64,000 bases of DNA. It comes from Fen-178 sp963722575. GTDB taxonomy: Bacteria > Acidobacteriota > Terriglobia > Bryobacterales > Bryobacteraceae. A program made the translations under genes and the position numbers. The stretch covers positions 2,232,001-2,296,000 of the forward strand of contig CAVRNR010000022.1 of NCBI GenBank assembly GCA_963722575.1, given 5' to 3'. Shown one piece after another: positions 25,759 through 34,855 of the stretch; the stretch's first letter is position 1; each line of letters begins with the position of its first letter. The notes below the pieces were generated by a model. That model saw only the letters and a list, made by a program, of their open reading frames with translations. It made no database searches and was not told the DNA's origin.

Positions 25759-28446
25759 TTAGAGCGCGGCGACGAGATGAAGCAGTGCCGCCCGGTCCTC
25801 CAATGTTGCCGCAACGCGGTTGATCACTTCCTTACGTCGTCGGTAGTTCGTCTGCTCAATCATGACGTCGGCAACCCGAATTCCCGACATCGCCCTTGTG
25901 GACTTTCCCTCCAGAGCATTGACGCACGCAAGAACGACGTAGCAGTCAATCTCGTGGAGCCGCATGAAACCTTCCCTAGCTACCGCGAGGGCTTCGTTAG
26001 CTTCCGCTTCAGCACGGCTTAAGTCACCCTGAACCACAAGTGCCACAGCCCGCGCCAGGATAGCCCGTGGGAGGTGACCGCGCCTGCCGGCGCGGTGGAG
26101 ATACGTCACTGCCGCGTCTAGGTATCCGAAAGCCGTCGGAATGTCTGCAACAACACCCTCGGGGCTAGCACCGTTCAAGTGCAGAAGCAGTCCTGCTCGA
26201 CCGAGCATTAGATATGCAAGGCCTATCTCAAGAAGCCAACTGTTGTTCTCGCCGACTTCAAGGGCATGCCTGGCGCGCGCAGATACCTGTAGGTATTCGC
26301 CTCTCTCTATCAACAGCTCGGAATACCAGCTTCCGTCCACCGAATAAAGGTAAGGACACTGCGGCCTCCGAGAGGACTGAATCCCCTCAGCCTCGGCAAA
26401 GACAATCTGGGCTTCCTCGGGATGACCGGTCGCGTGCAGAGCTGCCGCATACCAACCTCTGCTGAATACTCGCTGTGTTTGATCCGAACTCTCGTCGGCA
26501 AAGCCGATTGCCTCGGAGGTGAGGCGCAACGCATGGGATGTCTCCCCGATCAGCAGGTATACCTCGCCAAGACTAGCGGCAGAATAAGCGGCATCTTTCC
26601 ACGCCTCAAGTTGAATTCTTAGGCCTAATGCGAGATTCATGGCCTCAACAGCTTCGCTTAGTCTCCCTAATGCACGAAGGCGAAATCCGGCAGCACTGAG
26701 GACGAACGCTCTCTCGTGGTCACCGAGAGCAGCGACTGGAACCGTCCAGGGCCTTTCAAAGAAATAATACAAAGCACCAAGTTCTGCGCCAATGGCTCCA
26801 AGGATTCTGGAGTTATAATATTGGTCCATCCGGTGAATCCGCTGCCGAAAAACGTTGTGGAAGGCGTTCTGGTATTGGCCCGCCAAACATCCATGCGCGA
26901 CCGCCTGAAAGAGCGGGGACATTTCCTCAGTTGTATTGGGAAGCGGTGGAGCAATTGCCTTGTAGTGCTCGTAGAGACGCGCCTGCGCGGACTGCCAAGC
27001 TTCGGGGCTTTGGCTCCTCAGCTCTTCCGAAAAATACTCCCGAACCAAAGGATGACAGTCCAGAATCCCGACGTTCCGTGGATCAGGCTCCAGGAGCCTG
27101 CTATCTCGGAGCGTGGACAGAATGAGCTGCCACTCTAGTTCGCCTACCCCGGTGAGCTTGTCCGTCAGGAGAGCAAGCGGCGGTCCGGATATCACGGCAT
27201 TGATGGCGGACCGTTCAGCGGGACGATCAAATAGGCCCAACAATCGGAGGATCTGAAGCTCAGGTTTGCCCGCAAACCAATGTTGATAGCCTCTCATGAG
27301 TCGAGTGACGTGTGTACCGTGCTTGACTTCTTTTTCGAGGATAGGGAGCGTATCACGGCGGCGAATGTCGCCAAGCAACGCAGTGGCAACGAAACGGCCT
27401 AAGAGTGTTAGAGCCAGAGCGTGGCACGAATACTCCGTAGCGGCGAGTTCCAATTCCTTGGTTGTGCCGCGAGCGCCCAGACTACGTAGATATTCCACGG
27501 CACTATCCACCGCGAGATTCGATAGGTCCAGAATTGTGACTGATCGTCCGACAAACTCTTTAAGATCATCGATGTCGACGCGACTCGTTATGATACACAA
27601 ACCGGAATTCTTCCGACCCAACTCACGAATCAAGCTTCTCAAACCTGGGTCGCGCAGGCGGCCAGCGGTTTCACCCGGTGGAAACTGTAGAGGTTCGAGT
27701 CCATCCAAGATCAAGAGCACTCGCTGGTTCTTGATGATCTCGGCCAGTCGCCCTCCTTTATCCCACATGGACCCCCGATTGGGAAGCGGATCACCAAACC
27801 ACTCAAGAGCTGACGCAAGGAAGGCGTCTGCAGATGCTTGGCCTTCTTCCTTTATACCTTGGCTATAGAAGGACCATCCAAAAACAGCCTCCGCCCCGCG
27901 ATAGTTGTCTTCCGAGATAGAGTTCAGCCAAGCGTTGACGAGTGCTGTCTTTCCGATCCCCCCCCAGCCTAGGATTACAAGGACGTTTATGACATCATTG
28001 TCCCAAGCCGAACTGAGTCCTGATAGTTCCTCGCCGCGACCGAAAACGACGGGGCTGGTTGAGGGCAGCTTCGCGGTGGAGATCCTGGTAGTACTCCGTT
28101 CATGGGCAGCACTGAAGACGGGGGTCCCAGAGCGATCTAAGGGAGACGCGGACCCAGGACTCCGCAGGATAATGTCGTCTAGCTCTTTGTCGAGGGCCTT
28201 GGCAACTTCGCGTAGGTACGTCCGCTGAGCCGGGTGACCCTTCTCCCAGCGCCAAACGGAATCCTTTGAGGCTTTAGCCGCCTCAGCGAGATCCGTCTGG
28301 CTCCAGCCCCGGTTTCGTCTGAATTCTTTGATCTTGGCGCCGTCTGGCAGTTCAAGGTTTTCGTCCACGGTCTTGTCTCCGCACCCAGGCTGCGGCGTGT
28401 GGGTGGCCCAACTCGTCACCCTGTGCTCGATTTTAAGAGCCACCAC
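25759..28446 (-). CDS. XRE-STAND NTPase-TPR protein
   Basis: An 895-residue protein with a GTG start. Residues about 36-90 form an XRE helix-turn-helix (GWSQTDLAEAAKASKDSVWRW). Residues about 135-450 form a STAND/NB-ARC-like NTPase with Walker A GWGGIGKTAL (160-169) and Walker B RVLLILDGLEPLQ (242-254). A winged-helix-like region (about 450-540) and TPR repeats to the C-terminus follow (for example GRLSEAVEAMNLALGLR and GDLSRAEAEANEALAVAREG). STAND proteins oligomerise when the TPR sensor meets its ligand; several are known phage-sensing defence proteins. Here the only candidate output is the N-terminal DNA-binding domain, so it could instead be a MalT/SARP-like regulator. No obvious effector domain is present. 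Confidence 0.85.
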   Translation of the reverse strand: MVALKIEHRVTSWATHTPQPGCGDKTVDENLELPDGAKIKEFRRNRGWSQTDLAEAAKASKDSVWRWEKGHPAQRTYLREVAKALDKELDDIILRSPGSASPLDRSGTPVFSAAHERSTTRISTAKLPSTSPVVFGRGEELSGLSSAWDNDVINVLVILGWGGIGKTALVNAWLNSISEDNYRGAEAVFGWSFYSQGIKEEGQASADAFLASALEWFGDPLPNRGSMWDKGGRLAEIIKNQRVLLILDGLEPLQFPPGETAGRLRDPGLRSLIRELGRKNSGLCIITSRVDIDDLKEFVGRSVTILDLSNLAVDSAVEYLRSLGARGTTKELELAATEYSCHALALTLLGRFVATALLGDIRRRDTLPILEKEVKHGTHVTRLMRGYQHWFAGKPELQILRLLGLFDRPAERSAINAVISGPPLALLTDKLTGVGELEWQLILSTLRDSRLLEPDPRNVGILDCHPLVREYFSEELRSQSPEAWQSAQARLYEHYKAIAPPLPNTTEEMSPLFQAVAHGCLAGQYQNAFHNVFRQRIHRMDQYYNSRILGAIGAELGALYYFFERPWTVPVAALGDHERAFVLSAAGFRLRALGRLSEAVEAMNLALGLRIQLEAWKDAAYSAASLGEVYLLIGETSHALRLTSEAIGFADESSDQTQRVFSRGWYAAALHATGHPEEAQIVFAEAEGIQSSRRPQCPYLYSVDGSWYSELLIERGEYLQVSARARHALEVGENNSWLLEIGLAYLMLGRAGLLLHLNGASPEGVVADIPTAFGYLDAAVTYLHRAGRRGHLPRAILARAVALVVQGDLSRAEAEANEALAVAREGFMRLHEIDCYVVLACVNALEGKSTRAMSGIRVADVMIEQTNYRRRKEVINRVAATLEDRAALLHLVAAL

Positions 28447-28579
28447 CTCCGCCAGTATAGCGAAGCCAGGGCTGGAGAGATACGTTCAGACGCCTTTCAG
28501 ATGGCTTGCAGACCTCTTGCGAATCGACGCCTACCCGTGCCCAGGTTCACTATTGACTTGTAATTGAGAGGCGTCGTGC

Positions 28580-28966
28580 ATGAACTCTTTCGATGAAACT
28601 ACTTATTTTCGCTATTGCCGCAAGATCGACGGTTCGTTGGAACCGGTGGATGTGGCCAGACGCAACGACAGGCTGGTTCCACGGTTCCATTCCTCGGTTT
28701 TCGAAACCGAGTTTCAGCCTGAGCCCGATGAGTCACCCGAGTACCGTGAGCTGGTCGCGGAGGTGACGCAGAAGCTCACGCCTGTCCAGAGCCGGACGTT
28801 CCTGCGGCTAGCCGACGGCGCATCGATTCTGGAAATCGCAAAAGAAGAGAACGTCAGCAGAGCCGCCATATACGACCGCATCAAGCGAATGATCCGGCGC
28901 AACGCCTACTGCGCGATCAGCGCCATGTACGGCGTGCTCAAGCGTCACATCAACCAAAACGTATGA
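28580..28966 (+). CDS. sigma-70 region 4-like DNA-binding protein
   Basis: A 128-residue protein with a helix-turn-helix of sigma factor region 4 type at about 75-105 (GASILEIAKEENVSRAAIYDRIKR). The region before it (TQKLTPVQSRTFLRLADG) matches the 'L-x-x-x-q-r-x-v-f-x-L' entry of such domains. Region 2 is absent, so it is not a full sigma factor. Small proteins like this often regulate genes of integrative elements. It is divergent from the STAND gene (133 bp between starts) and precedes the serine recombinase region. Confidence 0.65.
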   Translation: MNSFDETTYFRYCRKIDGSLEPVDVARRNDRLVPRFHSSVFETEFQPEPDESPEYRELVAEVTQKLTPVQSRTFLRLADGASILEIAKEENVSRAAIYDRIKRMIRRNAYCAISAMYGVLKRHINQNV

Positions 28967-29040
28967 CTTCCCTCATCGAAAACTTCGTTGCGCGCTCTTG
29001 GAATCGGGTGGTCAGGCCTGCTCCTGCCAGATCGTCCAGG

Positions 29041-29391
29041 TTACGCTTGGGTTTTGCGCCGCTTTGGCGTCTCTATGGGCATTCGCTCAGCGCGGATCCG
29101 CTCCCAAAGCCCTGTGGCGGATTCGAAGGCCCGGCCCTCGCCGAAGCGCCACCGAGAGATACGCGAATCGACGCTGAAACACTGTCCGATCTGGCGCCGG
29201 TTCCCATGCGCCATGGCGACTGCGCCCGTCTCATGATCGACCGATTTTGGGATCTTGAAATAGCGGTATGCGGCGGCGGTCAACAGCTTATGCGATTGGT
29301 AAACCCGGATGCCGAAGTTGGGGCGTGTCGACAATTCTGCTACAGGTTTGGGAATCGGAATCAAAGTTTCCGTCGCCGGCCAGGTGGCCAT
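29041..29391 (-). CDS. hypothetical protein, weakly supported
   Basis: A 116-residue frame with a plausible amino-acid mix (TRPNFGIRVYQSHKLLTAAA, FGEGRAFESATGLWERIRAE). An overlapping plus-strand frame (28963-29418) starts on the stop of the sigma-like gene, so the two compete. I prefer the minus frame on composition only. Neither has a good ribosome site, and no family is recognised. Confidence 0.25.
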   Translation of the reverse strand: MATWPATETLIPIPKPVAELSTRPNFGIRVYQSHKLLTAAAYRYFKIPKSVDHETGAVAMAHGNRRQIGQCFSVDSRISRWRFGEGRAFESATGLWERIRAERMPIETPKRRKTQA

Positions 29392-29744
29392 AACGACACC
29401 GACCCCAAAACCTTGTGACCGCCGGGTCAGTCCCGGTGGGATTGCCTCTTGCCCAAGCGGGCTGTCGGATTGCGCTCACCCTGCCCTGAGATTGTTGCCT
29501 TCGGGCGCTGTCCATTTGTCAACAGGGGTGCCCGCAGACCGGGTCCGTAAGCTTGCCCAGGAACTTCCACTCAAGACAGTCAGCGGCTCCACGGGTACGA
29601 TTTCGTGGGCTTGCGTGCGGATCAAGCGCCAAGCCTTCGATATCTTGACCGTTTTCGCTGGAGTCGCTATAGTATCAGGGAGGCGCCACGATCGCGAAAA
29701 CCGCCTCATCCTTGCGATGAAGGTTTTCAGTACATCTTTTTCGA
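29392..29744. other. region downstream of the serine recombinase
   Basis: No convincing gene. A minus-strand frame (29476-29859) overlaps the recombinase end and lacks motifs. If the recombinase integrated an element here, an attachment site could lie in this stretch, but I see no repeat that proves it. Confidence 0.3.
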
Positions 29745-31283
29745 TCAACCTGGTTCCCGTGATGGCGTCGGGGCCCCGGAAGCGCGGGGCGCTGGTAATA
29801 GCTCCAGCAGCCTCTGGATTAACCTCTCCCAAGTTCGAGGGATGTCCCGTCGTGGGCAACCATTCTTACATTCACAACGGTTTGCAACCTCGTTGAAGGG
29901 CAAAGTCAGCATGATCTCGGGGGATTTCCCTGAGACGAGTCGGTTCGAGGTAAGCGTATCCAGCAGATTGCGCTTTTCTTCCTGAAGTCCCAGTTTGTAC
30001 GCGAAATACGCGCCATCGGCGCGTTCGAGGAAACAAAGCAACTCGTCTGCTGGATTGCGCCTGCCGGTCCGCCACTCCCCCAACCGTTGTTCCAAATCCC
30101 TGCGCTCCACCAGGAGCGCAGTTTTTCTTTGTTCGAACAGATCCTTTTCAATCAGGCGGTCAATATAGGCATCCGTCAGCCGGTTGAGGCGATCATCCAA
30201 CTGGCCGATCTGTAGATTCAGAGCGGTGACAACTCTTTCCTGCTTCTCGCCGTTCCTCAATCGCATCTCGGTCAGTTTTGGACGGAACCAAGCGCTCTCG
30301 TCCTGGGAGAACCGCAGACGGATGAATTGGGCCAGGACCGCGCCTTCGACTACCTCCTCCCGAATACAAGTAGTGGGGCAGTCGGTGATCTGGCAGCGAT
30401 AGTAAACGTGGCCTTTCTGTCGTTCGCCAATGAGCGAATATCCGCAGTGCTTACAGGTGAGCCGGCGTCGGTAGCAGAAGTCGTGCTTGAAGGCGCAGGT
30501 GTTGACTTTGCCTTGCAAGATTCTTTGCACACGCTCAAACGTGTGGCGCGAAACCAGGGGTTGGTGAACTCCGGCAAAAGTTTCGTTGGTAAGCTTAATC
30601 CGGATCAGGCCCATATGGAAGGGGTTGTTGAGAATCTCCGATAGCCGGTTGCGACCGATAGGCTTTCCATGGCGCGCCAACCCGAGGCGGTAGAGTTCTT
30701 GGTTCAAACTGGAGAGGTTGTAACGTCCGGTGGAATAGAGTTCAAAAGCCTTCCGCACTAGCGGGCCGGTCTTGGGGTCGGGCGTCTTGGCTTTGCCCTT
30801 GCCGTTGTTCTGATAGCCGAAGGGCGCTGGCATGGGATAGAGACCTTGCTTGAGCCGGCCCCAGAAGCCCTTCTTGGTTTCCTCTCGCAGATTGCGGATG
30901 TAATCGGCAGCAACGACGGCCTGGATATCGGCTGAGAGTCGTCCGCCACGGGAGTGGAGGTCCAAGGATTCGTTAGCAAAATGGACCTCAATGCCCTGGT
31001 CTATCAATTCGCCGAGGTCTGCCCAGTCGCGCAGATTTCGGGCGCTACGGTCGATCTTGTGGATGATCACGCCGCACACCTTTCCGGCTTTGAGGTCTTT
31101 GATCATTTTGTTGAAAATGGGCCGACCGCTCTTCGCCGCCGTCTCCAACTCTTCGAACCACTTGGAGATTTCCAGGCCGTGCCGCTGGGCGTACTGTGTA
31201 ATTGCATCTTTTTGCTGTGGAAGAGAAACCCCTTCGCCTTGCCGGACTGTGGACACACGAATGTAGCCATAGAATTGATTCAT
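29745..31283 (-). CDS. large serine recombinase
   Basis: A 512-residue site-specific recombinase. The N-terminal resolvase domain has the catalytic Ser11 in YGYIRVSTVRQGEG and the Arg-rich HKIDRSARNLRDW motif. A recombinase domain (about 160-270) and a Cys4 zinc beta-ribbon follow (CKHCGYS ... CQITDCPTTC), then a coiled-coil region (about 330-420). This is the layout of phage and ICE integrases of the large serine family, which recombine attP and attB without a host factor. It is coupled to the small gene upstream (four-base overlap) and probably moved part of this accessory region. Confidence 0.92.
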   Translation of the reverse strand: MNQFYGYIRVSTVRQGEGVSLPQQKDAITQYAQRHGLEISKWFEELETAAKSGRPIFNKMIKDLKAGKVCGVIIHKIDRSARNLRDWADLGELIDQGIEVHFANESLDLHSRGGRLSADIQAVVAADYIRNLREETKKGFWGRLKQGLYPMPAPFGYQNNGKGKAKTPDPKTGPLVRKAFELYSTGRYNLSSLNQELYRLGLARHGKPIGRNRLSEILNNPFHMGLIRIKLTNETFAGVHQPLVSRHTFERVQRILQGKVNTCAFKHDFCYRRRLTCKHCGYSLIGERQKGHVYYRCQITDCPTTCIREEVVEGAVLAQFIRLRFSQDESAWFRPKLTEMRLRNGEKQERVVTALNLQIGQLDDRLNRLTDAYIDRLIEKDLFEQRKTALLVERRDLEQRLGEWRTGRRNPADELLCFLERADGAYFAYKLGLQEEKRNLLDTLTSNRLVSGKSPEIMLTLPFNEVANRCECKNGCPRRDIPRTWERLIQRLLELLPAPRASGAPTPSREPG

Positions 31284-31528
31284 GGCTGGTTATGAGATGA
31301 GTTAATGATATCTTGAACGGAATTCGACCTTTCGCGGTGTATGGTAGGCGATGAGGGCGGAACAGTCAAATCTGGGGCCGTCAAGTCGTAGCCTTCGGCC
31401 TGGAGCCGCTCGGCGATTCGCATCATCACGGCCAAATACCGCTCCAGGTTGGCTTCCGCCTCCTCAAGCTGCTCGTTGGTGAAGTGGGGGTAGAGATCGC
31501 GGAGAGTAATGGGTTGGTCTGGTTCCAT
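31280..31528 (-). CDS. small partner protein of the serine recombinase
   Basis: An 82-residue, mostly helical acidic protein (FTNEQLEEAEANLERYLAVM, IAERLQAEGYDL). Its stop overlaps the recombinase start by four bases, so translation is coupled. Short helical proteins often precede large serine recombinases in proteobacterial and acidobacterial elements; a regulatory or directionality role is an inference. Confidence 0.7.
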   Translation of the reverse strand: MEPDQPITLRDLYPHFTNEQLEEAEANLERYLAVMMRIAERLQAEGYDLTAPDLTVPPSSPTIHRERSNSVQDIINSSHNQP

Positions 31529-31590
31529 AGCCCAGACACTCTACCCCATCAATTTGGGTTTGCAAAGGCGGGAAAAGTTGGCACTCTTTA

Positions 31591-31815
31591 TCAAGTCAGG
31601 GCAAGGGCGCCAGTTTTCCCGTCTTTACTTTTTGTCCGGACAGCGCCACCATCTGCCCCATGTTCAAGCTCAATGTTGTCTTTGAATTCATGGCGGAACT
31701 CATGCGGACTCTCCTTGTGGGTGAGTCTGCTGAGCGTGTCCATACAAAAGCGCGGAGCCTGCATCTGCCGCGTCGGCTGCGCGGGATGAAGCAAGTCCGC
31801 CGCCATATTCACCAC
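31591..31815 (-). CDS. short hypothetical protein, uncertain
   Basis: A 74-residue frame (or about 50 residues from an internal ATG, MDTLSRLTHKESPHEFRHEF) upstream of the recombinase partner, same strand. It is polar and charged, with no family recognised. It is kept only because its direction and spacing fit an operon with the two genes downstream. Confidence 0.3.
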   Translation of the reverse strand: MVNMAADLLHPAQPTRQMQAPRFCMDTLSRLTHKESPHEFRHEFKDNIELEHGADGGAVRTKSKDGKTGALALT

Positions 31816-31918
31816 CAGTGCCGACGGCGACTGTTTGACAGGTTATCCACATGAGGGCGGCCCCGAGCGGCCTTTGTGCCAAATTTTCCCTACTTTGCAA
31901 CCCCTATACAATTGCTAC

Positions 31919-31948
31919 AGTGACTTTACTAAAAAATAAAAAGTCACT
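31919..31948 (+). promoter_or_regulatory. operator-like palindrome abutting the XRE start codon
   Basis: AGTGACTTT (31919-31927) and AAAGTCACT (31940-31948) form a perfect 9-bp inverted repeat with an A/T-rich 12-base spacer. It ends directly before the ATG at 31949. It is the most AT-rich spot nearby and is followed by the XRE repressor gene, so autorepression is likely. No Shine-Dalgarno fits between the arms and the start. Confidence 0.65.
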
Positions 31949-32236
31949 ATGCAACAAAACAAACAGCAACATCAAAACATGCTGGATCATTTTCGAAGGA
32001 GGATGGGCTTCACTCCCGTGCACGTGGCCCACCTGTTGGGGCACCAGGACGCGTCAACCCTGTCAGACTACGAGCGTGGCAAGCACTCGCCGTGCCTGGC
32101 CAATGCCCTGCGCCTCGGGATCATTCTGCGTGTGCCGGTGGAGTTCTTGTTTCCGGCCCTATACGATGGGCTGCGCAACGAGATACGGGCGGAGGAGGAG
32201 CGGCTGGCCGCACCTCAGCAAGCCACCCTGTTTTGA
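31949..32236 (+). CDS. XRE-family regulator
   Basis: A 95-residue protein whose residues about 10-70 form a Cro/C1-type helix-turn-helix (FRRRMGFTPVHVAHLLGHQD, SDYERGKHSPCLANALRLG). It is the first gene of a long, tightly spaced rightward run ending near 43.6 kb and carries a palindrome exactly at its start codon. It is likely the element's repressor and probably controls itself and perhaps the whole run. Confidence 0.8.
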   Translation: MQQNKQQHQNMLDHFRRRMGFTPVHVAHLLGHQDASTLSDYERGKHSPCLANALRLGIILRVPVEFLFPALYDGLRNEIRAEEERLAAPQQATLF

Positions 32237-32264
32237 ACTGGCATTTTGATTCTCACCAAAAACC

Positions 32265-33005
32265 ATGACGAACATCCTTGATCAGGTAGCCCGGAGTTCC
32301 GCCTCTGCCCGATACAACCAGTTTCAACCGAGCGACCAGCGCGAATACTTCGCTCTGCGACTGGCCCAAAAGCTCGACGAGGTAGCCGCGGCCCGCCACT
32401 ATGCCGAACTCGTGGAGCATTACTCGGAGGCTCAACTCCTGGTGGCTTACCGCCGCGCTAAGGCTGCCGGCTCCCATCTCGATCCCGCCCGCAGCTTTCA
32501 TATGGAGCTGAAGCGGCTGGAGGGCAGACCCGGCGAAGGGCCAGCCATCCGGCGTTTGGCCGCGATCCGGATTGAGCGCCGGGCGGTAGCCGTCGCCATC
32601 CTGGAGGGCCAGCATTTGGCAGCGCCTCCCCAGGTGCGCCAGCTTTCCTCCAGCAGCGACAAGGCCTTGGGCAGCGCCGCCTCCTTTATCAGTCGTGTCC
32701 TGCAAAAGTACCCACTGGGCACGGCGGCCCTCGAAACCATACCTCGCGGGGCCGAGGTTCTCCGGGGCGATCTGATGGAAATCATTTCTCACGTCCTGGT
32801 TGAGCAGAGCATCGGCATCTGGGAGGTACCCAAGCTGGACGTGTTGGCATCGTTCGGACATCCGCACCCGCGTTTCCGCAACCAAGTGCGCCAGGTCATT
32901 TCCACAATCTGGCCCGGCGTCAACGGCAGCTTCGGAGCTCCTCTGGTCAAAGACGCTCTGGCACTCGGCCTATACTGCCAGATCGAATACCTCTTTAATC
33001 TCTAA
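32265..33005 (+). CDS. hypothetical element protein
   Basis: A 246-residue soluble protein 28 bp after the XRE gene and 11 bp before the Dam-like gene. It has a helical N-terminal half (LAQKLDEVAAARHYAELVEH) and a basic middle (IRRLAAIRIERRAVAVAILE). No family recognised. Its position between regulator and methyltransferase suggests a DNA-metabolism or replication accessory role, but that is context only. Confidence 0.65.
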   Translation: MTNILDQVARSSASARYNQFQPSDQREYFALRLAQKLDEVAAARHYAELVEHYSEAQLLVAYRRAKAAGSHLDPARSFHMELKRLEGRPGEGPAIRRLAAIRIERRAVAVAILEGQHLAAPPQVRQLSSSSDKALGSAASFISRVLQKYPLGTAALETIPRGAEVLRGDLMEIISHVLVEQSIGIWEVPKLDVLASFGHPHPRFRNQVRQVISTIWPGVNGSFGAPLVKDALALGLYCQIEYLFNL

Positions 33006-33016
33006 CCGACAGTCCC

Positions 33017-33802
33017 ATGGTTGGCCCCCTCGCCTACATCGGCGGCAAGAATCGCCTCGCCGCCAAGATCATCTCGCTGCTCCCCGAGCACACTGCCTAC
33101 GTGGAACCCTTCGCTGGCGGCGCGCAGGTGTTTTTTCACAAGCGCCCCTCCGAGGTTGAAGTGCTCAATGACCTGGACGGGGAGATAGTCAACCTCCTCC
33201 GAGTCTGCCAGTGGCACCATGAGGAACTAATCCGATATTTGAAATACACCGTCGTCAGCCGCTCCTGGTTCGACCTGCTCGCCAAGACCGACCCGACCAC
33301 GCTGACGGATATTCAACGCGCCGGCCGATTTTTCTATCTCCAGAAGAACTGCTTCGGCGGTCTGGTGGTCAAACAGCATTACCACTATGGCGTGGTGCAG
33401 TCCCCCAATTTCAACCCCGAGCGCTTACCGACCGTCATTGCCAAAGCGCACGAGCGCCTCCAGCGCGTGCAGATTGAGTCTCTGCCCTACCAGCAGATCT
33501 TGGAACGGTATGACCGTCCCACCACCTGCTTCTACATGGACCCGCCGTACTGGCGGCGGAAGCTCTATCGCTACAATTTCAGCGACGCGGACTTCGCACA
33601 ACTCGAACAGCGCCTGCACAAACTTCACGGACGGTTTCTTCTTTCCTTGGACGATCATCCCGAAGTGCGAAAGTTGTTTAGCGCTTGGCTGATGACGCCG
33701 ATCCAGAACGTCTACACGGCGCAGCGCCGCGCGAAGCAGCGGTACGGCGAGGTGCTCATCAGCAATTATGAGCTTCCCGCGCAACGAGAAATGCGTGGGT
33801 GA
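33017..33802 (+). CDS. Dam-like DNA adenine methyltransferase (D12 class)
   Basis: A 261-residue D12-class methyltransferase. The AdoMet site PLAYIGGKNRLAAKI (residues 4-18) and the second motif YVEPFAGGAQVFF lie near the N-terminus. The catalytic motif YMDPPYWRR is near residue 173, giving the alpha-type order seen in Dam and DpnM. These enzymes make N6-methyladenine. No cognate endonuclease is adjacent, so it is probably an orphan, used to mark the element or evade host restriction. Confidence 0.9.
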   Translation: MVGPLAYIGGKNRLAAKIISLLPEHTAYVEPFAGGAQVFFHKRPSEVEVLNDLDGEIVNLLRVCQWHHEELIRYLKYTVVSRSWFDLLAKTDPTTLTDIQRAGRFFYLQKNCFGGLVVKQHYHYGVVQSPNFNPERLPTVIAKAHERLQRVQIESLPYQQILERYDRPTTCFYMDPPYWRRKLYRYNFSDADFAQLEQRLHKLHGRFLLSLDDHPEVRKLFSAWLMTPIQNVYTAQRRAKQRYGEVLISNYELPAQREMRG

Positions 33803-33952
33803 CACGTTCGCCATTCCAAGAACCCCGTACGGCGCGAAACCGTCCCGGTCCTTTTCCGGAGTTGCCGCGACACGACCAGTGCTGCGATTTGCAGGGCCGA
33901 ATTGCAAAACGCCACGCACTGCGTTTCGAGATCCTTCACTTGCCCTACTTTC

Positions 33953-34855
33953 ATGAACGATTGTGAATTCAATGGCTTGCCACAATCCGGACTTGCGGTC
34001 AATCGCATCTACCACGCCGATTGCCTGGAGGGCATGAAGGGGCTTCCCGCGCACAGCGTAGATATGATTCTTTCGGACCCGCCCTACGGCGTCACCGCGA
34101 ACGCCTGGGACGCCGTCATTGATTTAGACCGGCTGTGGGCCGAATACAAGCGCATCATCCGGCCGAAAGGCGCAATTGTTCTGACTGCCCGGTGTCCCTT
34201 TGACAAGGCGCTCGGCATGAGCAACCTCCCGTGGCTCCGGTACGAATGGATCTGGGAGAAGTCGCGGGCCACGGGCTTTCTAGACGCCAAGCGCGCGCCG
34301 CTGCGGGCGCACGAGAACATCCTGGTATTCTGCGACCGCTCGCCGCCGTACCATCCGCAGCTTGAAAAGGGCAAGCCGTACAAGAGCACCCGCCGCGCCC
34401 GCTTTGATGCCAACACGGGCAGGCACCTGCGCGCGGCCATCTCCGAGAATCCCGGCTTCCGCTATCCCCGCAGCGTGTTGCATGTACCGTCCGAGTCCAA
34501 CACCATCCACCACACCCAAAAGCCCCTGGCGCTATTTGAATACCTGATCAAGACCTACACCAATCCCGGAGAGTTGGTGCTCGACAGTTGTATGGGATCG
34601 GGCACTACTGCCATCGCCTGCCTCAATACCGGACGCAACTTCATCGGTTTTGAACTCGATCCCGAATGTTTCCAGGCAGCCCAGCAGCGCCTACGGACCC
34701 GTCAATGTTCCCTCCAAAAGTCCGGCGACGGCGAGTCACCTTACACCGCATTGCCAAGATCAATTAACAACTATGATCGAAAAGCTTCTTGCCACAACTT
34801 GGAACCACCTGGTCGCCAGCGGCAGACGCGATACGGAAACAGCCTCGCGTCTTGA
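33953..34855 (+). CDS. orphan DNA methyltransferase (beta type)
   Basis: A 300-residue N6/N4 methyltransferase from the ATG at 33953; an upstream ATG at 33902 is an alternative. The catalytic motif LSDPPYG is near residue 42 and DSCMGSGTTAIACLNTGR near 212. The last 45 residues are unlike the family. They overlap the next gene by 83 bases in another frame, so the natural protein may once have ended near residue 245. No endonuclease is next to it. Confidence 0.85.
   Translation: MNDCEFNGLPQSGLAVNRIYHADCLEGMKGLPAHSVDMILSDPPYGVTANAWDAVIDLDRLWAEYKRIIRPKGAIVLTARCPFDKALGMSNLPWLRYEWIWEKSRATGFLDAKRAPLRAHENILVFCDRSPPYHPQLEKGKPYKSTRRARFDANTGRHLRAAISENPGFRYPRSVLHVPSESNTIHHTQKPLALFEYLIKTYTNPGELVLDSCMGSGTTAIACLNTGRNFIGFELDPECFQAAQQRLRTRQCSLQKSGDGESPYTALPRSINNYDRKASCHNLEPPGRQRQTRYGNSLAS

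Noticed and set aside
28963..29418. 151-codon plus-strand frame starting on the stop of the sigma-like gene
   Set aside because: The four-base overlap looks like coupling, but the product is Pro/Arg-rich without a ribosome site; a minus-strand alternative is at least as plausible, so I did not call it.
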